Positions 48,903-57,508 of a stretch of 64,000 nucleotides of DNA are shown piece by piece. Where the stretch lies: contig NZ_VIGH01000005.1 of the NCBI RefSeq assembly GCF_006704125.1, forward strand, positions 186,001 to 250,000. Reading direction: 5' to 3'. This DNA is from Rhodococcus spelaei (lineage in GTDB: Bacteria > Actinomycetota > Actinomycetes > Mycobacteriales > Mycobacteriaceae). The notes under the pieces were generated by a model. It worked only from the letters and a program-made list of their open reading frames with translations, had not been told where the DNA came from and did not search any database. The translations under genes and the position numbers were made by a program. Each line of letters opens with the position of its first letter. Position 1 is the first letter of the stretch.

Positions 48903-50216
48903 TTGACCAGAGCTCCGAACGGCAACCCCTGGGTGGCCGTCCGACCAGATGAGGACATCGCCGCCCTCGCCCGCACGGTCTCGACCGCGCACCGCTCGTT
49001 CGTCGACGGCGAGCGGTTCTCTCCTGTCGACAGGCGGAACGCGTCCGCGTCCCCGGTGCGTCCCGTGGTGTTCGACTCGTGGCTGCGCAGTCGCAACCGG
49101 GGCGTCGACCCGGACGGCATCGACGAGACCGGCGACATGGACGTGCGCGAGTTGGAGCGGTATCGCGACTCGCACCCGATGGCCCTGATCCGTCCGGTGG
49201 TGCGCAAGCTGCTCGTCGAGGATGCCGCGGACACCGGGCTGCTCGTCGCGATCAGCGACGCGGCGGGCAGGCTGCTGTGGGTCGAGGGCGACTCGAGCGC
49301 GAAGGATCGCGCGCTGGCGATGAACTTCGTCGAGGGCGCGGACTGGAGCGAGGACCGCGTCGGAACCAATGCGCCGGGGACCGCTCTCGCGGTCGACCAC
49401 TGCGTGCAGATCTTCGGGGCCGAGCACTTCAGCCGCACAGTGCACGACTGGAGTTGTTCGGCGGCGCCTGTGCACGACCCGATGAGCGGACAGATCCTCG
49501 GAGCGATCGACATCACCGGCGGCCCGCGGGTCGCAGTGCCGGAGGTGCTCGCACTGGTTCGCGCCACCGTCGCGGCCGCCGAGTCCGAGTTGCGGTTGCA
49601 CCTGCTCAATTCGCCCCGACTGCTCGGGGACGCCCCGCCCCGACTGGCGGTGCTGGGCTCGCAGCGGCCGACGGTGGTGGCCGGTGGCGATCGGATTCCC
49701 CTCTCGCGCAGGCACGCCGAGATCCTGCTGCTGCTGGCCGACCACCCCGAGGGTCTGAGCTCGGGTCAGCTGGCCGTCCTGCTCGACGAGTCCGAGCTGG
49801 ACTCGGTCACGATCCGGGCCGAGATGTCCCGCCTACGTAAGGTGTTCGGTGCGCAGGGGCTCGGATCCCGGCCCTACCGACTGCTCACCGATCTGAGCTC
49901 CGATGTCGAGGAGGTCCGTCGGGCGCTCGAGCAGGGTGACGCGGCCGGGGCGCTCACCGCCTACCGCGGTCCCGTGCTACCGGGGTCGGTGGCGCCCGGG
50001 ATCGAGGACATCCGGTCCCAGCTGCGCGGCCGGATGCAGGCGGCGCTGCTACGCGCGGGCGACCGGACGTTGCTGGCGCGGTGGACGGCCACCGTGGAGG
50101 GCCGTCACGACACCGCGTCCTGGACCGCGTATCTCTCCTCACTCGACCCGCAGTCGCCGATGTATGGGCAGGTCAGGGCGGGAATCGACATGCTCGACGG
50201 TCAGCTGACCCGATGA
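48903..50216 (+). CDS. GAF-domain transcriptional regulator
   Basis: A 437-residue regulator. An N-terminal region with the AcoR-type wording VVFDSWLRSRNRGVDPDGID leads into a GAF domain (about 95-235: EDAADTGLLVAISDAAGRLLWVEGD, EDRVGTNAPGTALAVDHCVQIFGAEHFSRTVHDWSCSAAPV). A winged-helix C-terminal part (IPLSRRHAEILLLLADHPEGLSSGQLAVLL) follows instead of an AAA+ domain. The start is a TTG at 48903 behind a GGAGGG site seven bases upstream; no better in-frame ATG exists near it. It precedes the aldehyde dehydrogenase gene by 84 bases, so it probably activates that gene in response to an alcohol, aldehyde or amine. Confidence 0.85.
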   Translation: MTRAPNGNPWVAVRPDEDIAALARTVSTAHRSFVDGERFSPVDRRNASASPVRPVVFDSWLRSRNRGVDPDGIDETGDMDVRELERYRDSHPMALIRPVVRKLLVEDAADTGLLVAISDAAGRLLWVEGDSSAKDRALAMNFVEGADWSEDRVGTNAPGTALAVDHCVQIFGAEHFSRTVHDWSCSAAPVHDPMSGQILGAIDITGGPRVAVPEVLALVRATVAAAESELRLHLLNSPRLLGDAPPRLAVLGSQRPTVVAGGDRIPLSRRHAEILLLLADHPEGLSSGQLAVLLDESELDSVTIRAEMSRLRKVFGAQGLGSRPYRLLTDLSSDVEEVRRALEQGDAAGALTAYRGPVLPGSVAPGIEDIRSQLRGRMQAALLRAGDRTLLARWTATVEGRHDTASWTAYLSSLDPQSPMYGQVRAGIDMLDGQLTR

Positions 50217-50227
50217 CGGGAGTGAAC

Positions 50228-50240
50228 GCAACGTAGTTGC
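50228..50240. promoter_or_regulatory. Inverted repeat upstream of aldehyde dehydrogenase
   Basis: GCAAC-GTA-GTTGC is a perfect 5+5 inverted repeat between the GAF regulator stop and the dehydrogenase ATG, 60 bases before it. It is a candidate activator site for the adjacent regulator. Confidence 0.4.
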
Positions 50241-50300
50241 AACCGTCGGGCTCGTAGTGTTCCGGATCACAGCAGTGACAACACAGGCAAGGAGTCGTCG

Positions 50301-51824
50301 ATGACCGTCTACGCCCGCCCGGGTACGCCCGAGGCACTCATGTCCTTCCAGCCGCGCTACGGCAACTACATCGGTGGCCAGTGGATCGCACCGGTCAAGG
50401 GGCAGTACTTCGAGAACCCGACCCCGGTCACCGGCCAGGTGTTCTGCGAGATCCCGCGCAGCACCGCGGAGGACATCGAACTGGCTCTCGATGCCGCGCA
50501 CGCCGCCGCGCCGAGTTGGGGCAAGACCCCCGTCGCGGAGCGCGCGGTGATCCTCAACAAGATCGCCGACCGGATCGAGGAGAATCTCGAGTCCATTGCG
50601 CTCGCCGAGTCCTGGGACAACGGCAAGCCGATCCGCGAGACCCTCAACGCCGACATCCCGCTCGCGATCGACCACTTCCGCTACTTTGCGGGAGCCATTC
50701 GGGCGCAGGAGGGTTCGCTGTCGGAGATCAACTCCGACACCGTCGCGTACCACTTCCACGAGCCGCTCGGTGTGGTCGGCCAGATCATCCCGTGGAACTT
50801 CCCGATCCTGATGGCCGTGTGGAAGCTGGCGCCGGCGCTGGCCGCAGGCAACGCGGTGGTACTCAAGCCCGCGGAGCAGACCCCGGCCTCGATCCTCTAC
50901 CTGTTCGGTCTGATCGGCGACCTGCTGCCGGTGGGTGTGGTCAACATCGTCAACGGGTTCGGCACGGAGGCGGGCAAGCCGCTCGCCTCGAGCCCGCGGA
51001 TCAAGAAGATCGCCTTCACCGGCGAGACCACCACCGGCCGGCTGATCATGCAGTACGCCTCGCAGAACCTGATTCCGGTGACGCTCGAACTCGGTGGCAA
51101 GAGCCCGAACATCTTCTTCTCGGACGTCCTCGCCGCCAACGACGACTATCAGGACAAGGCGCTCGAGGGCTTCACGATGTTCGCACTGAACCAGGGTGAG
51201 GTCTGCACCTGCCCGTCGCGATCGCTCATCCAGGCCGACATCTTCGACGAGTTCCTGGCGATGGCCGCCATCCGCACCAAGGCCGTGCGACAGGGCGACC
51301 CGCTCGACACCGACACCATGATCGGCGCGCAGGCCAGCAACGACCAGTTCGAGAAGATCCTGTCCTACATCGAGATCGGCAAGGCCGAGGGCGCCCAGTT
51401 GATCACCGGCGGCGAGCGCGCCGACCTCGGCGGCGACCTGTCCGGGGGCTTCTACATTCAGCCGACGGTGTTCACCGGCAACAACAAGATGCGGATCTTC
51501 CAGGAGGAGATCTTCGGCCCGGTGGTGTCGGTGACCTCGTTCAAGGACTACGCCGAGGCGATCGAGATCGCCAACGACACCCTCTACGGTCTCGGTGCGG
51601 GCGTGTGGTCCCGCGACGGCGGCGTCGCCTACCGGGCCGGCCGCGACATCCAGGCGGGCCGGGTGTGGACGAACACCTACCACCAGTACCCGGCGCACGC
51701 GGCGTTCGGCGGCTACAAGCAGTCGGGCATCGGCAGGGAGAACCACCACATGATGCTCGACCACTACCAGCAGACGAAGAACCTGCTGGTCAGTTACGCG
51801 CCGAAGGCTCAGGGCTTCTTCTGA
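50301..51824 (+). CDS. Aldehyde dehydrogenase (ThcA/ExaC-like)
   Basis: A 507-residue NAD-dependent aldehyde dehydrogenase. Catalytic Cys302 sits in [13 protein letters not shown], the general base Glu in [10 protein letters not shown], and [20 protein letters not shown] is the NAD-binding turn. Length and the [21 protein letters not shown] wording match the acetaldehyde/propionaldehyde dehydrogenases ExaC and ThcA of Rhodococcus. The context with DUF779 and ethanolamine ammonia-lyase makes acetaldehyde the likely substrate. ATG 50301 has an AAGGAG site. A strong hairpin lies after the gene. Confidence 0.93.
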   Translation: MTVYARPGTPEALMSFQPRYGNYIGGQWIAPVKGQYFENPTPVTGQVFCEIPRSTAEDIELALDAAHAAAPSWGKTPVAERAVILNKIADRIEENLESIALAESWDNGKPIRETLNADIPLAIDHFRYFAGAIRAQEGSLSEINSDTVAYHFHEPLGVVGQIIPWNFPILMAVWKLAPALAAGNAVVLKPAEQTPASILYLFGLIGDLLPVGVVNIVNGFGTEAGKPLASSPRIKKIAFTGETTTGRLIMQYASQNLIPVTLELGGKSPNIFFSDVLAANDDYQDKALEGFTMFALNQGEVCTCPSRSLIQADIFDEFLAMAAIRTKAVRQGDPLDTDTMIGAQASNDQFEKILSYIEIGKAEGAQLITGGERADLGGDLSGGFYIQPTVFTGNNKMRIFQEEIFGPVVSVTSFKDYAEAIEIANDTLYGLGAGVWSRDGGVAYRAGRDIQAGRVWTNTYHQYPAHAAFGGYKQSGIGRENHHMMLDHYQQTKNLLVSYAPKAQGFF

Positions 51825-51860
51825 TCCCCGGCTTCTCCTGATCCCTCGGTCAGGAGACAG

Positions 51861-51901
51861 GTGCGGCGCCCGCCGAACCCCCTCCTCGGCGGGCGCCGCA
51901 C
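51861..51901 (+). terminator. Terminator/attenuator after aldehyde dehydrogenase
   Basis: A 16-bp perfect stem (GTGCGGCGCCCGCCGA and its complement) with a nine-base loop lies 37 bases after the dehydrogenase stop. The genes downstream (mini-ADH, DUF779, eutBC) would depend on read-through or another promoter. Confidence 0.7.
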
Positions 51902-51949
51902 ACCTCAGTTCCGAACCCTGCCACTCTGTTTCGAGATTCGGAGGTCGTC

Positions 51950-52144
51950 ATGTCCGGCACGATGAAGGCCGCGGTTGTCCACGAGTTCGGTAAACCCCTG
52001 ACTGTCGAGGAGGCGCTCGACTTCTACGACCGCGGCCGCATTGTGCCGACCGTGCACTCGCGGAAGCTCGATGACATCAACGACATCTTCGACGAGTTGC
52101 GGGCGGGCACGGTCGACGGTCGCATGGTCCTGGACTTCCGGTGA
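51950..52144 (+). pseudogene. Internally deleted zinc alcohol dehydrogenase, 64 aa
   Basis: The ORF joins the N-terminus of an AdhP-like alcohol dehydrogenase (MKAAVVHEFGKPLTVEE) directly to its C-terminus (EALDFYDRGRIVPTVHSRKLDDINDIFDELRAGTVDGRMVLDF). About 280 residues, including the catalytic and structural Cys, the NAD fold and the active site, are missing, yet the frame is intact. The gene keeps a GGAGG-like site, an ATG and a stop that overlaps the DUF779 GTG by 4 nt. It cannot be an enzyme. It may persist as a leader that couples translation to DUF779, or be a very recent deletion. Confidence 0.85.
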
Positions 52145-52674
52145 CCGCGCCGGCCCGGATCGTCGCGGTGGCCGGGGCGGTCGACCTTCTTCGCAGACTG
52201 CGCGCGACGCACGGCTCGCTGATGATGCACCAGTCCGGCGGCTGCTGCGACGGCTCCGCGCCGATGTGTTATCCCGCAGGCGAATTCATCGTCGGCGACC
52301 GCGACGTCCTGGTCGGTCTGCTCGACCTTCGGCTGGGCGTGGGGGAGTTGCCCACCGACTTGCCCGACGGTGCCGACGCGGTGCCCGTGTGGATCTCGGG
52401 ACCGCAGTTCGCGGTGTGGAAGCACACCCAGTTGGTGCTCGACGTGGTCCCCGGCCGCGGCTCCGGGTTCAGCCTCGAGGCGCCGGAGGGTATGCGTTTC
52501 CTGAGCCGCGCGCGGGCCTTCGATCCGGCCGAGATCGAGGCACTGGCCGCCGAGAAGCTCGTCACCGGCGAGGAGTGGGAGCGGGGTGAGCGGCCGACTC
52601 CGCCGATCGAGCCGCAGGTCGTGGCGGAGGCGGCGGAAGCCTGCCCGGTGCCCACCGGCAGGCGAGAGTCCTGA
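52141..52674 (+). CDS. DUF779 protein
   Basis: A 177-residue protein whose first 115 residues are the DUF779 domain: HGSLMMHQSGGCCDGSAPMC with its paired Cys is the signature, followed by GEFIVGDRDVLVG and FAVWKHTQLVLDVVPGRGSGFSLEAPEG. DUF779 genes occur beside acetaldehyde dehydrogenases in many bacteria; the Cys-rich motif suggests metal binding or a redox role as an accessory factor. The C-terminal 50 residues are an extension rich in Glu and Pro. The GTG start overlaps the alcohol dehydrogenase remnant, and eutB follows after one base. Confidence 0.88.
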   Translation: MTAPARIVAVAGAVDLLRRLRATHGSLMMHQSGGCCDGSAPMCYPAGEFIVGDRDVLVGLLDLRLGVGELPTDLPDGADAVPVWISGPQFAVWKHTQLVLDVVPGRGSGFSLEAPEGMRFLSRARAFDPAEIEALAAEKLVTGEEWERGERPTPPIEPQVVAEAAEACPVPTGRRES

Positions 52675-52675
52675 C

Positions 52676-54088
52676 ATGACGCGCTACGGCCAGCAGATCG
52701 GCGGCCAGAGCTTTGCCTTCGACGGCCTCGTCGACCTGATGGCGAAGGCCACCCCGCTGCGCAGCGGGGACGAGTTGGCCGGTTGCGCGGCAACCTCGGA
52801 CGCCGAGCGGGCCGCCGCGCAGTGGGCTCTCGCCGACGTCCCACTCGATGCGTTCCTGCGGGATCTGTTGGTCCCGTACGAGGACGACGAGGTCACCCGG
52901 CTGATCATGGATTCGCACGATCGTGTTGCCTACCAGAAGATCTCGCACCTGACGGTCGGCGGGCTGCGGGACTGGTTGCTCGAGGTGGCGGCGGGCGAGG
53001 ACGCGGCAGTGGTCCTGCGGGAGCTCTCGCCGGGGCTGACTCCGGAGATGGTCGCGGCCGTCAGCAAGATCATGCGCAATCAGGACCTGATCGCGGTGGC
53101 CCGCGCCGCCGTCGTCACCGCGGCATTCCGGACGACCGTCGGCGTGCCGGGTCGGATCAGCACCCGACTGCAGCCGAATCACCCCACCGACGACCCGAGG
53201 GGGATCGCCGCCGCCACCCTCGACGGGCTGCTGCTCGGCTGCGGCGACGCGGTGATCGGGATCAACCCGGCCACCGACTCACCGCATGCCACCGCGGACC
53301 TGCTGCACCTGCTCGACGAGGTTCGGCAGCGCTTCGAGATTCCCACCCAGTCCTGCGTGCTCTCGCACCTGACCACCACGATCGACCTTATCGCCGCGGG
53401 CGCGCCGGTCGATCTGGTGTTCCAGTCCGTCGCGGGCACCGAACGTGCGAATGCCGGCTTCGGCGTGAATATCTCGTTGCTCCGCGAGGCGAATGCGGCG
53501 GGTCGCGCGCTGCGCCGCGGCACCGTCGGCGACAACGTGATGTATCTCGAGACGGGACAGGGTTCGGCGCTGAGCGCGGGCGCGCACCTCGGGACCGGCG
53601 GCAGGCCCGTGGACCAGCAGACCCTCGAGGCGAGGGCGTACGCGGTCGCACGGGACCTGCAGCCGCTGTTGGTGAACACGGTGGTCGGCTTCATCGGACC
53701 CGAGTACCTCTACGACGGCAAGCAGATCATTCGGGCCGGGCTCGAGGATCACTTCTGCGGCAAGCTGCTCGGCCTGCCGATGGGAGTCGACGTCTGCTAC
53801 ACCAACCATGCGGAGGCCGACCAGGACGACATGGACACCCTGCTGACGCTGCTCGGTGTGGCCGGGGCCGCCTTCGTGATCGCGGTGCCGGGCGCCGACG
53901 ACGTGATGCTCGGGTACCAGAGCCTGAGCTTCCACGACGCGTTGTACGTGCGGCAGGTGCTCGGACTGCGGCCCGCCCCCGAGTTCGAGGCCTGGCTTCA
54001 GCGGCTGGGCATGGCCGACGCGAAGGGGCGTGTGCTCCCTGTCGACCCGACGGTTTCGCCGTTGCGTGCGCTGACGGGGGCGCCGTGA
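52676..54088 (+). CDS. eutB: Ethanolamine ammonia-lyase large subunit
   Basis: A 470-residue catalytic subunit of the adenosylcobalamin enzyme that converts ethanolamine to acetaldehyde and ammonia. Characteristic blocks: LMDSHDR-type segment RLIMDSHDRVAYQKISHLTVG, SRLQPNHPTDDP (present as STRLQPNHPTDD), GDAVIGINPATDS, and TGQGSALSAGAHLG, then PEYLYDGKQIIRAGLEDHFCGKLLGLPMGVDVCYTNHAEADQDDMD for substrate and cobalamin contact. ATG 52676 was chosen because the earlier frame is antisense-like. It overlaps eutC by 4 nt. No microcompartment or reactivase (eutA) gene is present in the window. Confidence 0.95.
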   Translation: MTRYGQQIGGQSFAFDGLVDLMAKATPLRSGDELAGCAATSDAERAAAQWALADVPLDAFLRDLLVPYEDDEVTRLIMDSHDRVAYQKISHLTVGGLRDWLLEVAAGEDAAVVLRELSPGLTPEMVAAVSKIMRNQDLIAVARAAVVTAAFRTTVGVPGRISTRLQPNHPTDDPRGIAAATLDGLLLGCGDAVIGINPATDSPHATADLLHLLDEVRQRFEIPTQSCVLSHLTTTIDLIAAGAPVDLVFQSVAGTERANAGFGVNISLLREANAAGRALRRGTVGDNVMYLETGQGSALSAGAHLGTGGRPVDQQTLEARAYAVARDLQPLLVNTVVGFIGPEYLYDGKQIIRAGLEDHFCGKLLGLPMGVDVCYTNHAEADQDDMDTLLTLLGVAGAAFVIAVPGADDVMLGYQSLSFHDALYVRQVLGLRPAPEFEAWLQRLGMADAKGRVLPVDPTVSPLRALTGAP

Positions 54089-54864
54089 CAGTCGGCCCGA
54101 ATCACGAGACACCGCAGGACTTCTGGGTGGAACTCAGGCGCAGCACGCAGGCGCGCATCGGCCTCGGCCGGACCGGGGACGCGCTGCCGACCGAGCAGGT
54201 CCTCGAGTTGCGGTCCGCGCACGCGGCGGCCCGCGACGCGGTGCACCAGCCGCTGGACGTCGACCTGCTCGCTACACAGCTCGACGCGGCCGGGCTGGGG
54301 CGCCCGGTGCGGGTGACGAGCCGGGCCTCCAGTCGCGCCGAGTACCTGCGTCGGCCGGACCTCGGGCGGCTGCCCGCCGACCTCACGGGCGTGCCCCGTA
54401 GCGGGGCCGAGGTGGGTTTCGTCCTGGCGGACGGGCTTTCGCCGCGGGCGTTGTCGGACCACGGCGTCGCCCTGCTGACCGCGCTGACGAACGAGCTCAC
54501 CGATCGGTACACGCTGGCGCCGCCGGTGATCGCGACGGAGGCGCGGGTGGCGCTCGGCGATCACATCGCCGAGGCGATGGGCGTGCAGACGGTGGTGGTC
54601 CTGATCGGGGAACGTCCGGGCCTGTCGGTGGCGGACAGCCTCGGCATCTACCTCACTCACCTGCCGCGACCGGGCCGCACCGACGCCGACCGCAACTGCA
54701 TCTCCAACATCCACCCGCCCGAGGGGCTCGGGTACGAGCAGGCCGCGCGGGTGGTGTCCGGGCTGCTCACGGGCGCCCGCACACTCGGACGGTCCGGGGT
54801 GGACCTGAAGGACACCTCCCGCTCCGACGAGTTGTCGGCGGGAGAGACGCTCCCCCTGGAGTAG
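54085..54864 (+). CDS. eutC: Ethanolamine ammonia-lyase small subunit
   Basis: A 259-residue EutC, shorter than the roughly 295 residues of the enteric protein. The missing part is mainly the N-terminal segment, a difference seen in other actinobacteria too. Conserved wording: ARIGLGRTGDALPTEQVLELRSAHAAARDAVHQPLD at the start, VVVLIGERPGLSVADSLGIYLTH and RNCISNIHPPEGLGYEQAA, which together bind the cobalamin tail. The GTG overlaps the eutB stop. With aldehyde dehydrogenase and DUF779 upstream, this gives an ethanolamine-to-acetate route. Confidence 0.94.
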   Translation: MTVGPNHETPQDFWVELRRSTQARIGLGRTGDALPTEQVLELRSAHAAARDAVHQPLDVDLLATQLDAAGLGRPVRVTSRASSRAEYLRRPDLGRLPADLTGVPRSGAEVGFVLADGLSPRALSDHGVALLTALTNELTDRYTLAPPVIATEARVALGDHIAEAMGVQTVVVLIGERPGLSVADSLGIYLTHLPRPGRTDADRNCISNIHPPEGLGYEQAARVVSGLLTGARTLGRSGVDLKDTSRSDELSAGETLPLE

Positions 54865-54900
54865 ACCGGGCGGTCGGGTCCGTGCCCGGGTTCCTATGGT

Positions 54901-55773
54901 GTGGGGGTGACTGCGCAGCGCACGACAATCGAATTCCGCGGCGGGGCGGGGACCCTGGCCGCCGACCGTTGGACCCCGGTCGACGAGGAGGACACCTCCG
55001 ACGTCGTACTGATGCTGCACGGCGGCGGACAGACCCGGCACTCGTGGAGCCGCGCGGCGGCGGACCTCGTCCGCGGCGGCCGTACCGTCTACACGCTCGA
55101 CACCCGCGGACACGGCGACAGCGCCTGGGCGCACGACGGTGACTACCGGATCGGCGAACTGGTCGCCGACCTGCGCGCGGTGGTCGAGCAACTCGGTTCC
55201 CGGCCCGTCGTGTTCGGTGCCTCGCTCGGCGGGATGACCGCGCTGATCGGAGAGGGTGAGCACCCCGGGCTGACACGGGGACTGGTGCTGGTGGACATCA
55301 CCCCGAAGGTGGAACCCGAGGGCGTCAAGAGGATCGCGGACTTCATGCGCGGCAACCCGGACGGGTTCGCCGACCTCGAGGAGGTCGCCGACGCGGTGGC
55401 CGCGTACCAGCCGCACCGCGAGCGCCCCAGGAACGTCGAGGGTCTGCGTCGCAATGTGCGCGAGCGCGCGGACGGGCGCCTGTACTGGCATTGGGATCCG
55501 GTGTTCACGGGGCCCCGAATCGACGGGGAGACACCCGTGGGCAATCACGCCCGGATGGTCGCCGCGGCGAGGGCGGTGCGGGTGCCGACGCTTCTGGTGC
55601 ACGGCGGCAGGTCGGACATCGTCAGCGCGGAGGGCGTCGAGGAACTGCTCGAGCTGGTCCCGCAGGCCACCGCGGTGAACGTCGCGGCAGCAGGACACAT
55701 GGTCGCCGGCGACGACAACGCCGTGTTCGTAGCGGAGGTGGACGGCTTCCTCTCCACGATCCAGCGCTGTTGA
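54901..55773 (+). CDS. Alpha/beta hydrolase
   Basis: A 290-residue alpha/beta-hydrolase. The oxyanion region is LMLHGGGQTRHSW, the nucleophile elbow is FGASLGGMTALIG (Ser in GASLGG), the acid is probably Asp in LVHGGRSDIVS and the His is in AAAGHMVAGDDN. An intermediate cap domain lies at about 150-215. It resembles epoxide hydrolases and haloperoxidase-like esterases; the substrate is unknown. GTG 54901 and GTG 54907 are both possible starts. It is not coupled to eutC, 36 bases away. Confidence 0.9.
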   Translation: MGVTAQRTTIEFRGGAGTLAADRWTPVDEEDTSDVVLMLHGGGQTRHSWSRAAADLVRGGRTVYTLDTRGHGDSAWAHDGDYRIGELVADLRAVVEQLGSRPVVFGASLGGMTALIGEGEHPGLTRGLVLVDITPKVEPEGVKRIADFMRGNPDGFADLEEVADAVAAYQPHRERPRNVEGLRRNVRERADGRLYWHWDPVFTGPRIDGETPVGNHARMVAAARAVRVPTLLVHGGRSDIVSAEGVEELLELVPQATAVNVAAAGHMVAGDDNAVFVAEVDGFLSTIQRC

Positions 55774-55864
55774 CGCAGCGCCGGGTGATCAAAAAGGATG
55801 TAACCCGCCCGGCAGTCGCCGGGTGCGAACGACGGCCCGGGATCGGGCATCAAGGAGTTGTGCA

Positions 55865-56359
55865 ATGGCCTTCGCAGGCAACGTCGACGAGCTGGCTCTG
55901 CTCCAGTCGGTGCGACTGAAGGGTGCCGTGACGGCAGACGTCCTCGCACGTCAGCTCGGAGTCGCGGCGACGTCCGCGCAAGCCGCGCTCGACGCGCTCG
56001 TGGCCGCCGGACGGGCCGCCGACACCGGTGACGGCGCGTTCTCGCTGACCGAGGCGGGCGTCGCCGAGCTCGACGACCAGCTCGACGCCGAGCGGGTGTC
56101 CATCGACGAGGACCTGTTCGCCGAGGTGGTGGATCGCTTCGAGCCCCTCGACGCCGAGTTCGCCGACGCGGCGGGGGACGCCGGCAAGCTCGCAGACCTG
56201 GACCGCCGGGCCTCGGACGTGTTCGACGACGTCTCGGCCTACGTTCCGAGGCTGGCCCGCTACCAGGAGCTGCTCGCGGACTCGGTCACCGACGGCACCG
56301 CGTACGCGGTGGTCTGGTCGGAGCTGCGTCAGGAGATTCTCAGCGCCGCCGGTCGCTGA
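55865..56359 (+). CDS. Winged-helix-like hypothetical protein, 164 aa
   Basis: A 164-residue protein. Residues 5-65 look like a winged-helix domain (LLQSVRLKGAVTADVLARQLGVAATSAQAALDALVAAGRAADTGDGAFSLTEAG), followed by an acidic helical region (LDDQLDAERVSIDEDLFAEVVDRFEPLDAEF) and a C-terminal helix. I do not recognise the family. Start ATG 55865 has an AAGGAG site nine bases upstream. The strong hairpin at 56395 ends the transcript. A ligand- or partner-binding regulator is the simplest reading. Confidence 0.7.
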   Translation: MAFAGNVDELALLQSVRLKGAVTADVLARQLGVAATSAQAALDALVAAGRAADTGDGAFSLTEAGVAELDDQLDAERVSIDEDLFAEVVDRFEPLDAEFADAAGDAGKLADLDRRASDVFDDVSAYVPRLARYQELLADSVTDGTAYAVVWSELRQEILSAAGR

Positions 56360-56394
56360 GCAGGGGATATCACGTAGTCGGTAGGCCGTGACGA

Positions 56395-56425
56395 AGGTCC
56401 CGCGCAGATCTTCTGCGCGGGACCT
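56395..56425 (+). terminator. Terminator after the winged-helix gene
   Basis: A perfect 14-bp stem AGGTCCCGCGCAGA / TCTGCGCGGGACCT around the three-base loop TCT, followed by CTTCGCTTCC. Confidence 0.85.
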
Positions 56426-56455
56426 CTTCGCTTCCCGCCAACTAGACTCCCGCAC

Positions 56456-57271
56456 ATGGCGGAGGCCCGGGTGGGCATCTCCGGGTGGGTCTACCCGGGG
56501 TGGCGCGGCGCCTTCTACCCGGACGGACTCGTGCACCGTAAGGAGCTGGCATACGCTGCCGAACGCCTGACGTCGATCGAGATCAACGGGTCGTTCTACG
56601 CGCTGCAGAAACCGTCGAGCTACACGAAATGGCGGGACGAGACACCGCACGGTTTCGTGTTCGCGGTCAAGGGCGGCCGCTACATCACCCACGTCAAGCG
56701 CTTGGTCGGCGTGGAGACCGCGCTCGCGAACTTCTTCGCCTCGGGCGTGCTCGCGTTGGGGGACAAGCTAGGGCCGATCCTGTGGCAGTTGCCGCCGAAC
56801 CTGCGATTCGACGCAGACCGGTTGGCCGCGTTCCTCGCGCTGCTGCCGCAGACCACCACCGCGGCGAGCGTTCTCGCGCAGCACCGCGACGACAAACTGG
56901 CCGACGACCTCGTCCATGTCGGCACCGACGTCGATCGTCCGCTGCGCCACGCGCTCGAAGTGCGGAGCGCCAGTTTCGCTGTGCCGGAATCGGTGTCGAT
57001 CGCGCGTGAGTACGGCGTGGCGCTCGTCCTCGCGGACACCGCGGGACGCTATCCGCGCATCGAGGAACCGACAGCCGACTTCGTGTACGCGCGACTGCAC
57101 GGCGACATCGAGTTGTACACGAGCGGTTACACCGCGGCGGCGCTGGACGCGTGGGCCGCGAAGATCCGAGGCTGGACCGGCGACGGGTTCGACGTGTTCG
57201 TCTACTTCGACAACGACGTGAAGGGGTTCGCGCCGTTCGACGCGATGGCATTGTCGAGCCGACTCGACTGA
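56456..57271 (+). CDS. DUF72 family protein
   Basis: A 271-residue TIM-barrel-like DUF72 protein. N-terminal RVGISGWVYPGWRGAFYPDGL, then RLTSIEINGSFYALQKPSSYTKWRDETPHGFVFAVKGGRYITHVKRL, and the late YARLHGDIELYTSGYTAAALDAWA and VFVYFDNDVKGFAPFDA are the family landmarks. The function is not established; the Glu and Asn residues suggest a nuclease or sugar-related site. It sits alone between two terminator- or promoter-containing gaps. Confidence 0.92.
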   Translation: MAEARVGISGWVYPGWRGAFYPDGLVHRKELAYAAERLTSIEINGSFYALQKPSSYTKWRDETPHGFVFAVKGGRYITHVKRLVGVETALANFFASGVLALGDKLGPILWQLPPNLRFDADRLAAFLALLPQTTTAASVLAQHRDDKLADDLVHVGTDVDRPLRHALEVRSASFAVPESVSIAREYGVALVLADTAGRYPRIEEPTADFVYARLHGDIELYTSGYTAAALDAWAAKIRGWTGDGFDVFVYFDNDVKGFAPFDAMALSSRLD

Positions 57272-57382
57272 GGAGCTGGACCACACCGACCTCCCGGTCA
57301 CCCACCCCCTTCCGGGGGTGGCGTCGACGTGATCTACGTCACTACCCTTCCTTGCAGTCCTGCGATGCCCGTACGGGCGGGG

Positions 57383-57399
57383 TGTCCGCATCTCGGACA
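57383..57399. promoter_or_regulatory. Inverted repeat TGTCCG-N5-CGGACA upstream of acyl-CoA synthetase
   Basis: TGTCCG (57383-57388) and CGGACA (57394-57399) form a perfect inverted repeat 110 bases before the synthetase ATG. A palindrome built of the same half-sites lies at 60841 ahead of the aldehyde dehydrogenase, so both may be bound by the Fis-type regulator encoded between them. Confidence 0.5.
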
Positions 57400-57508
57400 G
57401 TTACAGACACCCTGGGCGTCCGAGTATGTCGTGGATCACATGCATGCGAGTAGCTTCGAAACTGAGTCACCCGGCTCGCTGCCGGCAGGGTGCAGGAGAG
57501 GACTGACG

